64,000 nt of DNA from Adiantum capillus-veneris (GCA_014529385.2 CM043955.1:146904140-146968139); one strand, 5' to 3'; shown: positions 1 through 12,008, counted from the first letter of the stretch. The notes: generated by a model not told the origin, from the sequence alone. A program made the numbers and translations.

Positions 1-2300
1 AGAACAGGGTTGTTGAAAGAAGATGTCATGCTTGGGACTGTCTTGGTCGATATATATGTCAAATGTGGTGTGCTTGAGAAAGCACAAAAAGTGCTTGAGG
101 AGTTTTGTGTCCGGAATGTCGCCCCTTGGAATGTACTGATTGCGGGATGTGAGCAATAAGAGCAGGGGCAGAAAGCTCTAGGTTGTTTTTAGCAGATGCA
201 GAGCAAGTATATCTCTCCAAATTCAATCAAGGCATGTGACTCTACGCAAGTGCTCGAGGAGCTTCGTGTCTTGAATGTGGACTCTTGGAATGCGCTGATT
301 GCATGATTTGCCCCACAAGGGCAGGGCCAGCAAGCTCTGTTTTGTTTTCAGTAGATGCGAAGCGAGGGCCTCTCTCCAGATGCAATCACGTACGCATGCA
401 TAAAGGCATGTAGCTCTACGCAAGAAGCTGATATCGGCACAAAAAGTGCTTGAGAAGCTTCCTTTCCAGAATGTCGCCTCTTGAAATGCATTGATTACGG
501 GATGTGCACAGCAAAAACATGGCTATTGAAAGAAGATGCCATGCTTGGGATTGTCTTGGTCGATATGTATGCCAAATGTGGTGTGCTTGAGAGAGCACAA
601 AAAGTGCTAGAGTGGTTTTTTTGTTCGGAATGTCGCCCCTTGGAATGCACTGATCGAGGGATGTGTGCAACAAGAGCAAAGAAAGCTCCAAGTTGGTTTT
701 AGCGGATGCCGAGCAAGTATATCTCTCCAAATTCATTCAACGCATGTGGCTCTACGCAAGTGCTGGAGGAGCTTTATGTCATGAGTGTGGACTCTTGGAA
801 TGCATTGATTGCATGATTTGCTCCACAAGGATAGGGCCAAAAAGCTCTATTTTGTTTTTAGTAGATGCGAAGCAAGGGACTCTCTCCATATGCTATCATG
901 TACGCATGCATGAAGCCATGTAGCTCTACGCAAGAAGCTTGTATGGGCACAAAAATTCACAATTATATTGTTAGCCAGAGGAGGCTGTTGAATGCATATG
1001 CTTGCACCTTGAAGGCCATTGACCTTTTGCAACGCCGTTGACATGGGTGAGAGAATTAATGAGCCCATAGCTGGTCCGATGCTCTTGGGGAAGCGTATCA
1101 TGCTCTAGGCTGCTTTCAACGGGTGCAAAGCAAGTGTATCCCTCCAAATTCAGCATCCTATACTTGCGTCTTGAAGGCTATGCTTACATCTTGAAGGCAT
1201 GTGGCTCTACGCAAGAGCTCAAGGAGCTTCCTTTTTTGGAGTATGGACTCTTGGAATGCTTCGCATCTGGCCTCTCTCCAGATGCAATCACCTAGGCATG
1301 CATCTTGAAGGCATGAGGCTCTACGCAAGGACAGTCATGCTTGCGACTGCCTTGGTGAATATGTATGCCAAATGTGGTGTGCTTGAGAGAGCACAAAAAG
1401 TGCTTAAGGAGCTTTCTGTCCGGAATGTTGCCTCTTGGAATGCACTGATTGTGGGATGTGCGCAACAAGAGCAGGGGCAAAAAGCTCTATGTTGTTTTTA
1501 GGAGATGCAAAGAAAGTATATCTCTCCAAATTCAATCAAGGCATGTGGCTCTACGCAAGTGCTCGAGGAGCTTCGTGTCGTGAGTGTGGACTCTTACAAT
1601 GCGCTGATTGGATGATTTGCTCCACAAGGGCAGGGCCAGGAAGCTCTATTATATTTCCAGCAGATGCGAAGTGAGGGCCTCTCTCCAGATGCAATCACGT
1701 TCGCATGCATGAAGGCATGTAGCTCTACTGAGGAAGCTGTTATGGGCACAAAAAGTACTTGAGCAGCTTCCTGTCCGGAATGTCGCCTCTTGAAATGCAT
1801 TGATCGCGGGATGTGCCCAACAAGAACATGGCTGTTGAAAGGAGATGCCATGCATGGGACTGTCTTGGTCGATATGTATGCCAAATGTGGTGTGCTTTAG
1901 AGAGCACAAAAAGTGCTAGAGCAGTTTTTTGTTCGGACTGTCGCCCCTTGGAATGCACTGATTGCGGGATGTCTGCAACAAGAGTAGGGCAAGAAATCTC
2001 TAGGTTGTTTTTAGCGGATGCAAAGCAAGTATATCTTTCCAAATTTAGTCAAGGCATGTGGCTCTACGCAAGTGTTTGAGGAGCTTCGTGTCCTGAGTGT
2101 GGACTCTTGGAATGCGTTGATCGAATGATTTGCTCCACAAGGGCAGGGCCAGCAAGCTCTATTCTGTTTTTAGTAGATGCGAAGCGAGGGCCTCTCTCCA
2201 GATGCAATCATGTATGCATGCATGAAGCCATGTAGCTCTACACAAGCTCGTATTGTCACAAAAATTCACAATTATATTGTTAGTTAGAGGTTGTTGGATG
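1..2300 (+). repeat. Higher-order tandem repeat (~1.31 kb unit) inside the PPR array
   Basis: Landmarks recur about 1309-1312 bp apart. The 'gtccggaatgt' block near 110 reappears near 1422, and 'aaagtgctag' at 601 reappears at 1910. A shorter internal period of about 510-514 bp is also seen ('gtcgccccttggaatg' near 118 and 632; 'ttgaaagaagatg' near 12 and 522). This is a tandem duplication of an already repetitive PPR block, so the array has at least two levels of periodicity. Confidence 0.7.
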
Positions 2301-2322
2301 CAAAGAGAGGGCCTCACAAAAC
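1..2322 (+). pseudogene. Degenerate PPR (PLS-type) repeat array, 5' part
   Basis: Successive stretches on the plus strand, in changing frames, spell plant PPR motifs: 'LVDMYAKCGVLERAQKVL' (for example 1342-1410), 'RNVASWNALIVGCAQQEQGQKAL' split over 1420-1490, and 'SPDAIT'-like segments after each 'CFQ-MQS'. In land plants such proteins bind organellar RNA in mitochondria or plastids and specify editing, splicing or stability. Here the frame breaks every 100-300 bp and stops interrupt the motifs, for example TAA in the 'QQEQGQ' motif near 158 and TAG after 'CF' near 190, 700, 855, 1498, 2010 and 2168. No start codon, transit peptide or E/DYW C-terminus is visible. The region begins before the window. 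Identity as PPR-derived is firm; a functional product is very unlikely. Confidence 0.85.
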
Positions 2323-3117
2323 GTGCCTGAGGAGCTTCCTGTCTCAATGTCAGGAAGGGTCTCTCCAGATGCAATCACTACGCCTATGCAGGCATCTCGA
2401 AGGCATGGGACAACATATGCAATTGCAGGCAAGGTCTACCTCCCGAATGCTGTCTCTTGGAGTCCATTGATTGCAGGATACACGCAACAGGAGCAGGGCC
2501 AGAAAGCTCTCGGCTGTTTTCAGCGGATGCAAAGCGGGGGCCTCTCTCCAGATGCAGTCACACACGCATGCAACTTGAAGGCATGTGGATGTACGCAAGA
2601 TGTCGATATGGGCTTGAAAATTCTCTTTAATAGTGGCCGTTGCAAAAAATTGCCGTGCTTGGCAATGCCTTGGTCGATATGTATGCCAAATGTGGTGCGG
2701 GATGTTGTCTCTTGGAACATTATGACTGTAGGATATGACCGACATGGGCCGTGTCGGAAGCTGTGGACTGTTGATATGGGCTTGAAAATTCATGCTCATA
2801 TTGTTAGTCAAGGGCTGTTGCAACACATTTTCGTGCTTGGCAATGCCTTGGTCGATACGTATGCTAAATGTGGTGCACTTCAGATAGCACAAAACATGCC
2901 TGAGGAGCTTCATGTCCGGAATGGCGTCTCTTTGAGTACATTGATTGCGGGACACGCACAACAAGAGCAGGGACATAAAGCTCTGAGTTGTTTTCAGCGG
3001 ATGCAAAGTGGGGGCCTCTCTCCAGATGCAATAACACATGCGTGCATCTGGAAGGCATGTGGATGTATGCAAGATGCCGATATGGGCTTTAAAACTCGCT
3101 TTGCTATTGTTAGTTAA
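2323..3117 (+). pseudogene. PPR fragment, best-preserved open stretch (264 codons)
   Basis: This is the longest open plus-strand stretch of the PPR array. It contains at least three recognisable units: 'AVSWSPLIAGYTQQEQGQKA' near 2450-2510, 'VLGNALVDTYAKCGALQIAQ' near 2839-2895, and 'LSTLIAGHAQQEQGHKAL' near 2935-2985. S- and L-type spacing with 'MQSGGLSPDAVTHAC'-like linkers is visible. It ends at a TAA (3115-3117) inside 'IVS-GLLQ', where another copy (2808-2820) has CAA, so the stop is a single C-to-T change and the same frame continues beyond it. There is no N-terminal targeting segment and no DYW domain. A spliced functional PPR gene using part of this is conceivable but not supported. 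Confidence 0.75.
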
Positions 3118-4310
3118 GGGCTGTTGCAAAAAGATCTCGTTCTTAGAAATGCCTTGGTCGATATGTATGCTAAATGTGATGCACTTCAGAAAGCACAAAA
3201 CGTGCCTGAGGAGCTTCATATCCTTGATGCCATCTCTTGGAGTTCATTGATTGTAAGATACGCGCAACAGGAGCACGGACAGAAAGCTCTCGGCTATTTC
3301 CAACGGATCTGAAGTGAGGGCCTCTTTCCAGATGCAATCACATACGCATGCATCTTGAAGGCATATGTCTGTACACAAGATGCCGATGTGGGCCTCTCTC
3401 CATATGGTATCACCTACGTGTCCACATTGAAGGCATGTGTCTCTATGCAAGAGGCTGATACGGGCACAAAAAATCTGCTTTTTATTGTTGTTCAGAGGTT
3501 GTTGAAATAAGATGTCACGCTTGGCACAATCTTGGTCGATAAGTATGACACGTGTGTTGCGCTTCAGAAAAATGACGGTTTCTCACCAACCGAAGTCTCT
3601 TGGAGTGCTTTTATATCTAGTTATGTCAAGCAAGGGTAGGTGAGGAAGCTATGAAATTAATTTCAAAGATGCAATATGACATGGGCATGTTCTTCATGAC
3701 CATTTTGCCCGAAATGTTGCCTGTCGAATGCATTAAATGATGGGAATGACGTCTCTTTCAATGCATTGGTAGCAGGATACGCACCGCAGGAGCAAGCACA
3801 GAAAGCTATAGGCTATTTTCATCTTTCTATCTGCAGTGTGGACTCCTTGAATGCACTCATTGTGGGATGTGTGCAACAAGAGCAAAGCCAATGAGCGATA
3901 CAGGAAAGAAGTTGTGCTTGGCTTTGCCTAAGACTATGTGTACGTCACATATGGTGCTCTTCAGAATGCACGAAAAGCATCGGAGGAGCTTCGTGTGTGG
4001 AACGCCGCCACAAGATCGCAGGAAGGGTCTCTATCCAGATGCAATCAACTACGTCTATACAGGAATCTGGAAGGTATGCGAGTCAGCAGATGCAATCACG
4101 TACGTAGCCATAGATATTAGAATTCATGATATGATCGCTAGTTAACGTTTGTTGGGAGTAATTTGGGAGTACAATTTCATGCTTGGTGGTGGTTTGATCG
4201 ATATATTTACAAAATGTGGTGTCCTCACAATAGCACAAAAACTTCTTGAAGTGTATCCTCCCTGGGGTGTCGTCTCTTGTAGTGGGTTAAGTGCAACAGA
4301 TGCCCACCAT
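3118..4310 (+). pseudogene. Degenerate PPR array, 3' part
   Basis: The frame continues past the TAA at 3115 with 'LVLRNALVDMYAKCDALQ' (3136-3190), 'AISWSSLIVRYAQQEHGQKA' (3229-3290) and a second stop TGA at 3310-3312, where sister repeats have CGA or CAA. After about 3450 motifs become fragmentary: 'VTYGALQNARKASEELRVWN' near 3940-4000 and 'MLGGGLIDIFTKCGVLTIAQ' near 4180-4240. Similarity fades near 4310. No E, E+ or DYW domain follows, so the array looks like an amplified internal segment of a PPR gene, not the end of one. Confidence 0.7.
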
Positions 4311-5940
4311 TGTTGATACGAGGAAGTCCATTGGCGATAGACATTCAATCGCACGGCGAGTAAGCATTATCATTTTTTGATTTTTGACACTAAGAACGCA
4401 GTTAATGAATGCATTGAAAATTGCACGCTGTCGTGGGAATGGCACGTTCCCTCGTGTTATAAAAATGGGGGAAGATTGTGCAAACTCCCCCATGCAAGGA
4501 GACTTGCATGTTTTCTTTTTTTTTGAAACATAAAATGGAACAACAAACAATAACATTGACATCTTGTATGATCATGAACATTGAGCTTGACAAAACTCTT
4601 AACACTCCTTGTGCTTTTTCGCGAGGTACCCCTCTGAAGCATTGCGATCAGTAACCAATTTCTGAGGAGGTGCACCACTGAACCACGACGATCGGTATCG
4701 CAAACACTCTCAGGTAAAAAAATCTAACACTCTTTTATGAAATCTCTCTCTCTCTCTCTCTCAGTTTCCAATATTTTGTTCAATCTCAATTCGATGGAAC
4801 ATAGCTAACGATGCACTCTAGTTCAACATTTTGGTGTGGAGGTTGGAGATGTCCCCTCAATGCTAGAGAGGTGCAATAGTTCATGTTATCTAGTTCAAGG
4901 AATTCTACGAAATAACAGAATCTCTATAGTATCTTCTAAATTATTTTTTATCTTGACATGTACTTACAATAGTCTTTGTTATGTACCATAGACTTTAAGA
5001 GATCATTTCAAGATTACACCTTATCAAGATGGGCCTAAAGCACCAATTAAAGACAACATTCCTTTTACTTAGATTTCATCAGGTGTGGCTCTACCATTTG
5101 CACTCTTCTGTGGGAGATGCCACCGCTTTATGATTTCTGGTGAAAAAATCAGTTCACTTCTTTTGTTACAATTTTGCTTGGTATGGATTTAGTTCAATTG
5201 TTGACCAATGCTATGCCCGTATTTGCTTTGTAGGATTTCAAGGGCAAGACACCAAAGGTGGAGCATCTTATGAGTTTGCTAGTGAGCCAAGATCATGAGC
5301 TAAATGTATTTCAAGCTCACCTACATGAAAGATGCCACCAGATACACAAGAGGCGTTGATTCTTATACTTTAAAAAAGTTGATTATATAATTGTTTAATT
5401 TTTGCAAAGGTTTCCATGCATCGAGCAAAAGGTTTTGACCAAAGAAAAGCTTGAGCAAGAAACGCAAAAAATAGAGACCCTTGTTGTACTCACTTTTGAT
5501 ACAAAAATAACTCAAGACGTCTGTAGTAGCATTGTGTCCTCCCCTCCTAGAGGAGAGAAATAATGTCATAGTGGCCCATCATAAACATCAACCAACATTA
5601 TTATGCACATGAGAGAGGCTCAGTGTTCGGGAAAAGTCATTTTTCCAAACAAACAAAATTCCTTTTTTTGAATTTGCCAAGAGGAAATTATAAAAAATTA
5701 CATCTATTTTTCGGTTTTTTATACTAATTTCTCTCTTTTGGGGCGGAATTTCTCCTTTTCCCCTTGCCCTAAACCGGCATTTTTGAATTTGAAAACGGCA
5801 TGATATTAAGCGGAGACACATTTTTCCCGAACATTGGAGAGGCTGTCTAGATTATCATTTCTTAGCTTGTTCTCTTGGCTTCCCTTTTGGACTCTTGATA
5901 ACACATGAGCCAACATCATATACCTTCTCTTCAACATAGT

Positions 5941-5943
<3 letters not shown>
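4311..5943. other. No gene recognised
   Basis: AT-rich sequence without a convincing coding stretch on either strand. It holds a short (CT)10 tract at 4743-4762. The minus-strand open stretches around 5363-5821 are low-complexity and match nothing I recognise. Confidence 0.5.

Positions 5944-5999
<56 letters not shown>
5944..5999. repeat. (CT)n microsatellite, 28 units
   Basis: Uninterrupted CT dinucleotide run of 56 bp. Confidence 0.97.
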
Positions 6000-6000
<1 letters not shown>

Positions 6001-6131
6001 AGCATCCTATACTTAAGTGTAAGCGGAAACCCTTGAGTAAAGCCACTCCACCAACTTTGACTTCTTGGCACAAAAAATATGAAGGAACTTATTCTTCAAG
6101 TGTAAGGAGAAATTGAGTAATCTTAGAGGAT

Positions 6132-6158
6132 CACCCCACCCCACCCCACCCCACCCCA
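6132..6158. repeat. (ACCCC)n minisatellite
   Basis: Five tandem units of ACCCC/CCCCA on the plus strand, giving G-runs on the minus strand with the spacing of a possible G-quadruplex (four or more GGGG tracts one base apart). Confidence 0.85.
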
Positions 6159-6422
6159 AATCTCCTTTTTTTTGAAGCCTTACTTTGCATCAAAGCAATT
6201 TTCCACAGAAAGTAACAAGAGTGATTGTCGCATAGCTTTCTTGGAGCTAGCTTTCTATGACATCTAACCATTCATGTATAGACCTTTACTGTCCTTAGTC
6301 CCTTTGCCAATCCAGAACAAGTAATGCCACCTCAAAAAAGAAATAGTATGATAGCCCTCTTTCCCATGGAGGCTACATTTCTAAGTGGCGAAGTTGCAAG
6401 GGCTGAGCGTCCTAGCCAGCCG

Positions 6423-6424
<2 letters not shown>

Positions 6425-6490
<66 letters not shown>
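6425..6490. repeat. Compound (CT)n(CA)n microsatellite
   Basis: About 42 bp of CT passes directly into about 25 bp of CA. The same CT-then-CA order recurs at 25,871-25,957. Confidence 0.97.
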
Positions 6491-6905
6491 AACCATAATC
6501 TTAATAAAAATCTCTCTACATATCATGACTCACATCTATCTTAGAGATTTCAAGAGAAGCACCAGCTACACGACACACCTGAGGATACATAAGGCGTAAC
6601 TAAACAAGCCTTCTCATCAATAGGGTATCCTTTGACCCAAACACCCTCCGAAAGCTTTGGTTTTTTTTTAAAAAATTATCGCCTTCACAACCTTGAACGG
6701 CAGATTCTTGGCCATTTCAACTTCTTCAATGGAATGTCAGTCTCCTTGTACATCTCTTGAGTTTCAATGGCTTCAATGGACATTTTCATAACCTGGGCAC
6801 TGAGGATTTTGAATTCAACTAGGTGACCAATATGAGGGGAGGGGTATTATCTATACGGCACTACATCATGCTTTTGCACTTGGGATTGCTGGTTTCACCT
6901 TATTT
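6491..6905. other. No gene recognised
   Basis: Unassignable AT-rich sequence between the CT/CA microsatellite and the short mixed repeat that follows. No coding stretch with a recognisable domain. Confidence 0.4.
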
Positions 6906-6982
6906 GAGTTGCAATGCAACAAATTATCCATCACAAATGGATAATTTGTTGCAATGCAACAAATTATCCATCACAAATGCCA
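6906..6982. repeat. Mixed direct and inverted repeat
   Basis: The segment 'gcaatgcaacaaattatcca' occurs twice (near 6912 and 6950) as a direct repeat. Between the copies lies its inverse, so 'aacaaattatcca' and 'tggataatttgtt' form 13-bp arms around a 7-bp loop. This looks like template switching or a small hairpin insertion. Confidence 0.75.
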
Positions 6983-7073
6983 CCCTTAGATTGAAGGCAC
7001 TGAACTCAATCTTCATCGTCCTAAATTTACTATGTATCTAATCTCTGTCTCTTTATTTCACTTCAAAATGATC

Positions 7074-7201
7074 ATAGGAGTCCAAGTCAGTGCGGACTCC
7101 TACAAGCAATCTTGAACATGAATTTTTAAATTTGCTTATAGGAGTTCAGGTCAGAGAAGTCTTCCACAAGCAATTTTGAATTGGAATAAATAAATTTGTG
7201 T
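7074..7201. repeat. Tandem duplication, 64-bp unit, with an inverted repeat
   Basis: 'ataggagtccaagtcag' at 7074 recurs as 'ataggagttcaggtcag' at 7138, followed by matching 'acaagcaat(c/t)ttgaa' segments. The first copy also contains the inverted pair 'taggagtcc...ggactccta'. Confidence 0.7.

Positions 7202-7283
<82 letters not shown>
7202..7283. repeat. Compound (AT)n(GA)n microsatellite
   Basis: About 25 bp of AT followed by about 57 bp of GA. Confidence 0.97.
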
Positions 7284-7286
<3 letters not shown>

Positions 7287-8157
7287 AAAGTTTTCTTTGA
7301 CTCCTTCCAAATGTCCATGTCTCTAGTTATGGTGCCCCCATGGCTTCGTATTTGTCTTGAGAAGCCAAAATATGGCGCATATGTTCTCGTCACAATTCTA
7401 GTTCTTCGAGACTAATCTCTTTGGATTGTGGGTTGTGTTTATTGGTGTCCATGCTTGACCTCCCCTTTTACTGATTCTTCTTCCAAATGAATGTGTTTGA
7501 GGACATGCCTAAAATGTTCAACTCAATCTATGATGCTAGGTGACAAGAAAATGATGTAATAATGACCTCATCTTGGTTGAAGCTTTTAAATTCTTCAATT
7601 CAGTCAAATGAAGACAAAACCTCTAGAGAAAGATGAAGAGGATCATCATTATGGGCTGGATAATGAAGTGGGTTTAGACAAAATTTAGCACCATATTTGT
7701 GAATTTGGGATTTTTCCAATGCCCACTTTCCAAATGAGCTTAAGATTTGACCAAATGGTCAAATCTAAGCTATTTTTTTGAGAGCATGGCTTGAAAGAGC
7801 TTTTCAAGTACTACCTTGTGAAAGGAATTGTCTTGAAAAATAGTTTGAGATTTGTCCTTGTGACCCAATCTTTAAAACATTGGTGAGTCCCAAATCAGCA
7901 ATAGAGTCTCAAACTCTCTAATATGGTGTTAAATCATATAGCGGAATTAGTTCTACTGTAAGACTCTAAATCTACATTACATGATCAATATATAAGTTAT
8001 AAGTTATCATGTGACCTTCCACATGAGCATGTCATACCAATCCAAGTTTCTTGGGGCTATGGATGCGGGATAAGGGTGTCATGCCAATAAATTTTCTTCA
8101 ATAGTATGTATCCTGAGAAAAAATGTATTCTTGAAGGGTTATATAGGTGTTGAATTG

Positions 8158-8161
<4 letters not shown>
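7284..8161. other. No gene recognised
   Basis: AT-rich sequence between the GA tracts. No coding stretch with a recognisable domain on either strand. Confidence 0.4.
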
Positions 8162-8199
<38 letters not shown>

Positions 8200-8209
8200 G
8201 AGAGAGAGT
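8162..8209. repeat. (GA)n microsatellite, interrupted
   Basis: 48 bp of GA with one ACAG interruption near 8191. Confidence 0.95.
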
Positions 8210-8259
8210 CGTGATCCTCAGAGACATCATGTGCATCCATTTGTAGCTATGTATCAGTG

Positions 8260-8475
8260 GACCCATGACTCATTAACAGCTTCACAGCCACTTTTTGAGG
8301 CAACAATGAGGCTTTTAGGTGATAGTGATACTTGTTCCATTTGTTTAGTGGGGTATGAGGGCCATGGGTGTTGCACCCTTCCTTGTCATCATAGTACCAT
8401 CTGTATTCTTTATATAAGACTAGTGAAGTGCAACCCCTTTTCCAATCTAGCCACTCCTTTAGAATTACTTTAAGC
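8260..8475 (+). pseudogene. Possible RING-finger-like gene fragment
   Basis: A plus-strand open stretch of about 70 codons reads 'LLGDSDTCSICLVGYEG', then 'CCTLPCHHSTIC', then 'RLVKCNPFSN'. The order C-x2-C, about eleven residues, C-x-H-H, then C resembles the first half of a C3H-type RING domain of plant E3 ubiquitin ligases. The expected terminal C-x2-C pair is missing: the frame closes at 8471-8473 after 'ATPLELL'. The open stretch runs upstream only into the GA microsatellite, so no natural start is visible. It could be an exon with introns on both sides, a pseudogene scrap, or chance. Family assignment is tentative. Confidence 0.35.
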
Positions 8476-10109
8476 CTAGCTTTAAGCCACTAGCCTTATC
8501 TTTGACTTTTACCTTAGGACAACATCCCACAGGACCCTTGTACTGACATAACTTCCCCCTTATGGAAAACTTTTCATCCTCAGAATCTAAGGTGGATATC
8601 TTTAGAACATATAGATGTTTTAATTTCCAATTAGTACCCTAAATAAAGTTTCTCTAGATGTATATAAGTAAACTAGTTGTATAGATGCTCATACAAAAAT
8701 TGATAGAAGTAGCGAATCTATGGAGTAAAGTATATCATACTCTACAGTAGATTATTCTTGAAAACTGTAATAATAGCTTGTTGCATACTGATCCAACTTT
8801 ATAATTGTAAGAATTGCACAAAATACTCATATAGATGTTGTTTGAACTTGCAATATTGCACATTGAGTGAGCTCTAGGTATCTGTCAATAGTTAGATTAT
8901 TCTTGAAAATTGAAGCAATAGCTTGTTGCATAGTGATCCACTCTTTATAATTGTATGACTTGCACAAAGTCCTCACATAGATGAACTAAAGTAAGGTTGT
9001 TTGAGCTTGCAATATTGCACATTGAGTCATCTGACAATTTTGGCCATTCCATTGTTCTTGATGTACCTCACTTGGACTTGTCATGACACATGATTCTTTA
9101 GGCGCCATTTTCATAGTCCATAAGAAATCATATACTCCACATTTGAAATATGTCTCCTGATGTCAAATATAAAGACCCATAAGTAGACATCTAATTGTGT
9201 GGAGTATTTATATACAATTGACAACATGGGTGTGAGAGGACCTTCTTTAGTTCTCTCCATGCAATTCTGTGATTAAATTAAACTTTGTGAGTTCCTAGAC
9301 CATAGTGTACATCTTTGTGCCTAAAAACATGTGCCACTAAATTCTCATGTCGCCTTGGATGTTTTTGCTAAACACTATTTGCAGATCAAAATTGTCGTTG
9401 CTATAGCCAACTGCTATACAATTCTCATCAACTTCTCATAGCACATCATGTCATGTCTCTTTGATGGCTTAATATATAACAAAACACATGTTAAGCTATA
9501 CCTTCATGTACAACTTCAATTCCAATAATCCATATGAATGGATTGATGTTACGATGTAACATGGATGTCCTTGGTGCGTTACTCCTTTCAAAAGTATTGC
9601 AATGACTTAGCAAAAATCTCCATAACCTAAATGCATACATGCTTGATTTGGTATGTTCCTTTTGGAAGAAGTTATACGTTGTGAAAGTTGCAATAAAAAT
9701 TATTTAATGTAACATCTAAAAATTGCAAGACATCATGACACGACGTAAGAACATGTGCGAAGAGCAAACATCGTATAATGGCATTGGATTTTGGAAAAGT
9801 TGATTCAATGATGACAAATATATTAATATATGTACTATATGACAGGGAAAAATCAAATTTGGAGATCCATGCTCTGCTTCATTAGAGATATCTAATAAAA
9901 GAGATTATTGAACTAGATATACCCAACAATACATCTTTCGTATCAATTCATCCTTAAAGTAGAAGGTTTGGATTATTCTCAACAAATGTGTGGGAGCTGA
10001 ATCTTAGGAGGTGACTCATTGACTCAACCGTACAATGAGTCATTGTTAGATTATCTATCTTGCACAAATTCCATTTATATCAACTATTTTCCTTCTCATT
10101 TTGTGAAAG
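8476..10109. other. No gene recognised
   Basis: AT-rich sequence with no convincing coding stretch on either strand, apart from the tandem duplication at 8748-9030. Confidence 0.5.
8748..9030. repeat. Tandem duplication, ~145-bp unit
   Basis: 'tagattattcttgaaaa' at 8748 recurs at 8893. 'aatagcttgttgcata', 'tttataattgta' and 'gcaatattgcacattgagt' follow in both copies, with scattered substitutions and small indels. Confidence 0.8.
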
Positions 10110-10330
10110 GAATTCTTTTCAAAATGCCACCTTAGAAAACACAAAAAGTGCTTCTGTCAAGAATGTCATTTCTTGGAACATGTTGATTGCGGGATATGCT
10201 CAACAGTGGTGGCAGGGCCAGGAAGCTCTGGGCCGTAAAAAAACCCAGTTATGCTTGGCACTGCCTTGTCGACATGTATGCCAAATGTTGCACAGCCAGC
10301 AAGCCCTGGGACTTTACATTCCAGATCAGC
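10110..10330 (+). pseudogene. PPR gene fragment
   Basis: The plus strand reads 'SVKNVISWNMLIAGYAQQ' near 10,155-10,210, then 'GQEALG'. In the +1 frame near 10,253 'YAWHCLVDMYAKC' matches the next PPR helix ('LVDMYAKC'). This is one PPR unit plus part of the next, of the same family as the array at the window start, with a frameshift near the A-run at 10,237-10,245. It is an isolated scrap with no flanking PPR units. Confidence 0.7.
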
Positions 10331-10340
10331 ACGCTCCTGT

Positions 10341-10540
10341 GTTGTTCAAGCTGCAGTCTCATTTGCTCGGCATGCACCCGCAATCCCTTTGAACCCCCTT
10401 TAAAATTGAAACCAGGATCGCTTTTCTTGCATACACTTTATAAGCTTCTTTGTTGTTCAGCACTGCAGTATCACACGCTCGGCATGCACCTGCAAGCCCT
10501 TTGAACCCCCTTTAAAATTAAAACCAGAATCACGACCTTC
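10341..10540. repeat. Tandem duplication, ~111-bp unit
   Basis: 'gttgttcaagctgcagt' at 10,341 and 'gttgttcagcactgcagt' at 10,452 start two similar units. Both contain 'gctcggcatgcacc', 'ccctttgaaccccctttaaa' and a close 'accag' segment. Confidence 0.8.
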
Positions 10541-11956
10541 CATAGTGGAGCTACCCTCTCAATGTCAGGAAGCTTTACCCATCAAAACGTAGTCCACTTC
10601 AGTTGATTATGAGGATATTATACCTGCATTCCTTGAGCGCAAAAACAATGACGTCTACATGGTCTCAAATGGCACAGGATGGATGGCAGAGCACTCCGTG
10701 CATGCAACATTGGGTCAGTTTGAGCATAGAGCTCGAAGCCAACATTCCGTGTTTTGATAAGTGTTAATAGAGTTCATCTCATTGCCCTCGCTCATAAGAG
10801 TTAGAAGTAGGTAATGTTTGTTGAAATCCTTGAAGAGAATGGTGATGAACTTAGTGACCACTTTGTTGTACTGCACGACAAATAGAAAAATAACATATCC
10901 ATTGAGTGTGATTTACAGAGTAGTTTAGACACATGCATCTATCAGCTTGGCTAACAAGCTTGCGCCTACTGTCAGCATGAGAAGAATTCTTCAAATGGCA
11001 TTCAATTACAAAAGGCCTGCACTTGTCGACACGTCTTAAGAATTCTTTGAGGGAGCTCCAAGTAGAGGGCTGCGTGGTTGATGTGGCATGGGCTTGACCA
11101 CTCATCATGAGCCCTCAATTCCTGCAAAAGTCTGTTGCCTCTCTTTTGCGTGTCCAAGAACAAGACATTGACATCCAAAATCTATCTAATCATGACTTCA
11201 AGAAAAAAGCAAAGCACTAGACAAAAGTAGAGTGTTGAACATAGCATAGAGCTAATTTGTTTATTTACTTGGTGAGCCAAACGTCCTATTTCGACTCTTT
11301 GAGCTGGCAAGCGACCACGTGGCACAATCTTGTCTACTGGAGGAGGTTCTGCAAGGTGAGGCATCTTGTAAGGTAGGCCCATTTAGACAGGGTTCTCCAG
11401 CACAACTGAGGGTACACCAGAGCAATAGCAGATTGGGGCGTAATCAGTACGATAGCTAGCCACTAGAGGGATGAAATTAGGTCAACATTGGGCATCAGAT
11501 GGCAAAAAGAGATCATGCCCAAGAGGTGGGAAACTCTGTAGGGCCTCAAGCATGGCTGCAAGGAGGGACGGTGTTGCTGAAGCATGGCCTGCTTGATTGG
11601 ATGTAGGGCCTACAAGAGGGACCTGACTCGAGGTAACAAGGGCATCATCATCATCAGCAAGCAGCATCGAGGGTTGTGCCAAGCAGACTGCTTGGCACAA
11701 TCCAGGCCATTGATTTTCACTGGAATAAGATAATCTAGTTTCACAGTGTTGGATGCTTTTTTTGTTTTATTGCTCATTGCTTGGTGAGCCTAGATTCTCG
11801 TTGCACATCCTTGTTTACCTTGGCTTCCACCAAGGTGACAACAAGCACTGCGAAAAGAGCATCCAATGCTATGAAAAAGCATCCAGCACTCTGGAAAAGC
11901 ATCGACTCCACCCTACTACACCTCGGCTTTGGCTTCTCAATTAACAAGCACCGTAC

Positions 11957-11962
<6 letters not shown>
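10541..11962. other. Unassigned region; weak minus-strand coding-like stretches
   Basis: Three minus-strand open stretches (11,108-10,851; 11,382-11,182; 11,700-11,482) are less repetitive and richer in varied residues than their surroundings, for example 'PPVDKIVPRGRLPAQRVEIG' and 'MLLADDDDALVTSSQVPLVG'. They could be exons or the gag remnant of an old retroelement, but I recognise no domain, and splice sites cannot be judged by eye with confidence. Nothing else is supported here. Confidence 0.25.

Positions 11963-12004
<42 letters not shown>
11963..12004. repeat. (CT)n microsatellite
   Basis: 42-bp CT run. Confidence 0.97.

Positions 12005-12008
<4 letters not shown>

Noticed and set aside
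2350-3219. 289-codon minus-strand open frame across the PPR region
   Set aside because: It is the antisense of PPR repeats. Its repetitive Cys/His-rich sequence follows from the plus-strand repeats and shows no domain.
1-4310. Functional organelle-targeted PPR gene
   Set aside because: No start with transit peptide, no continuous frame, repeated shared stops and no E/DYW end.
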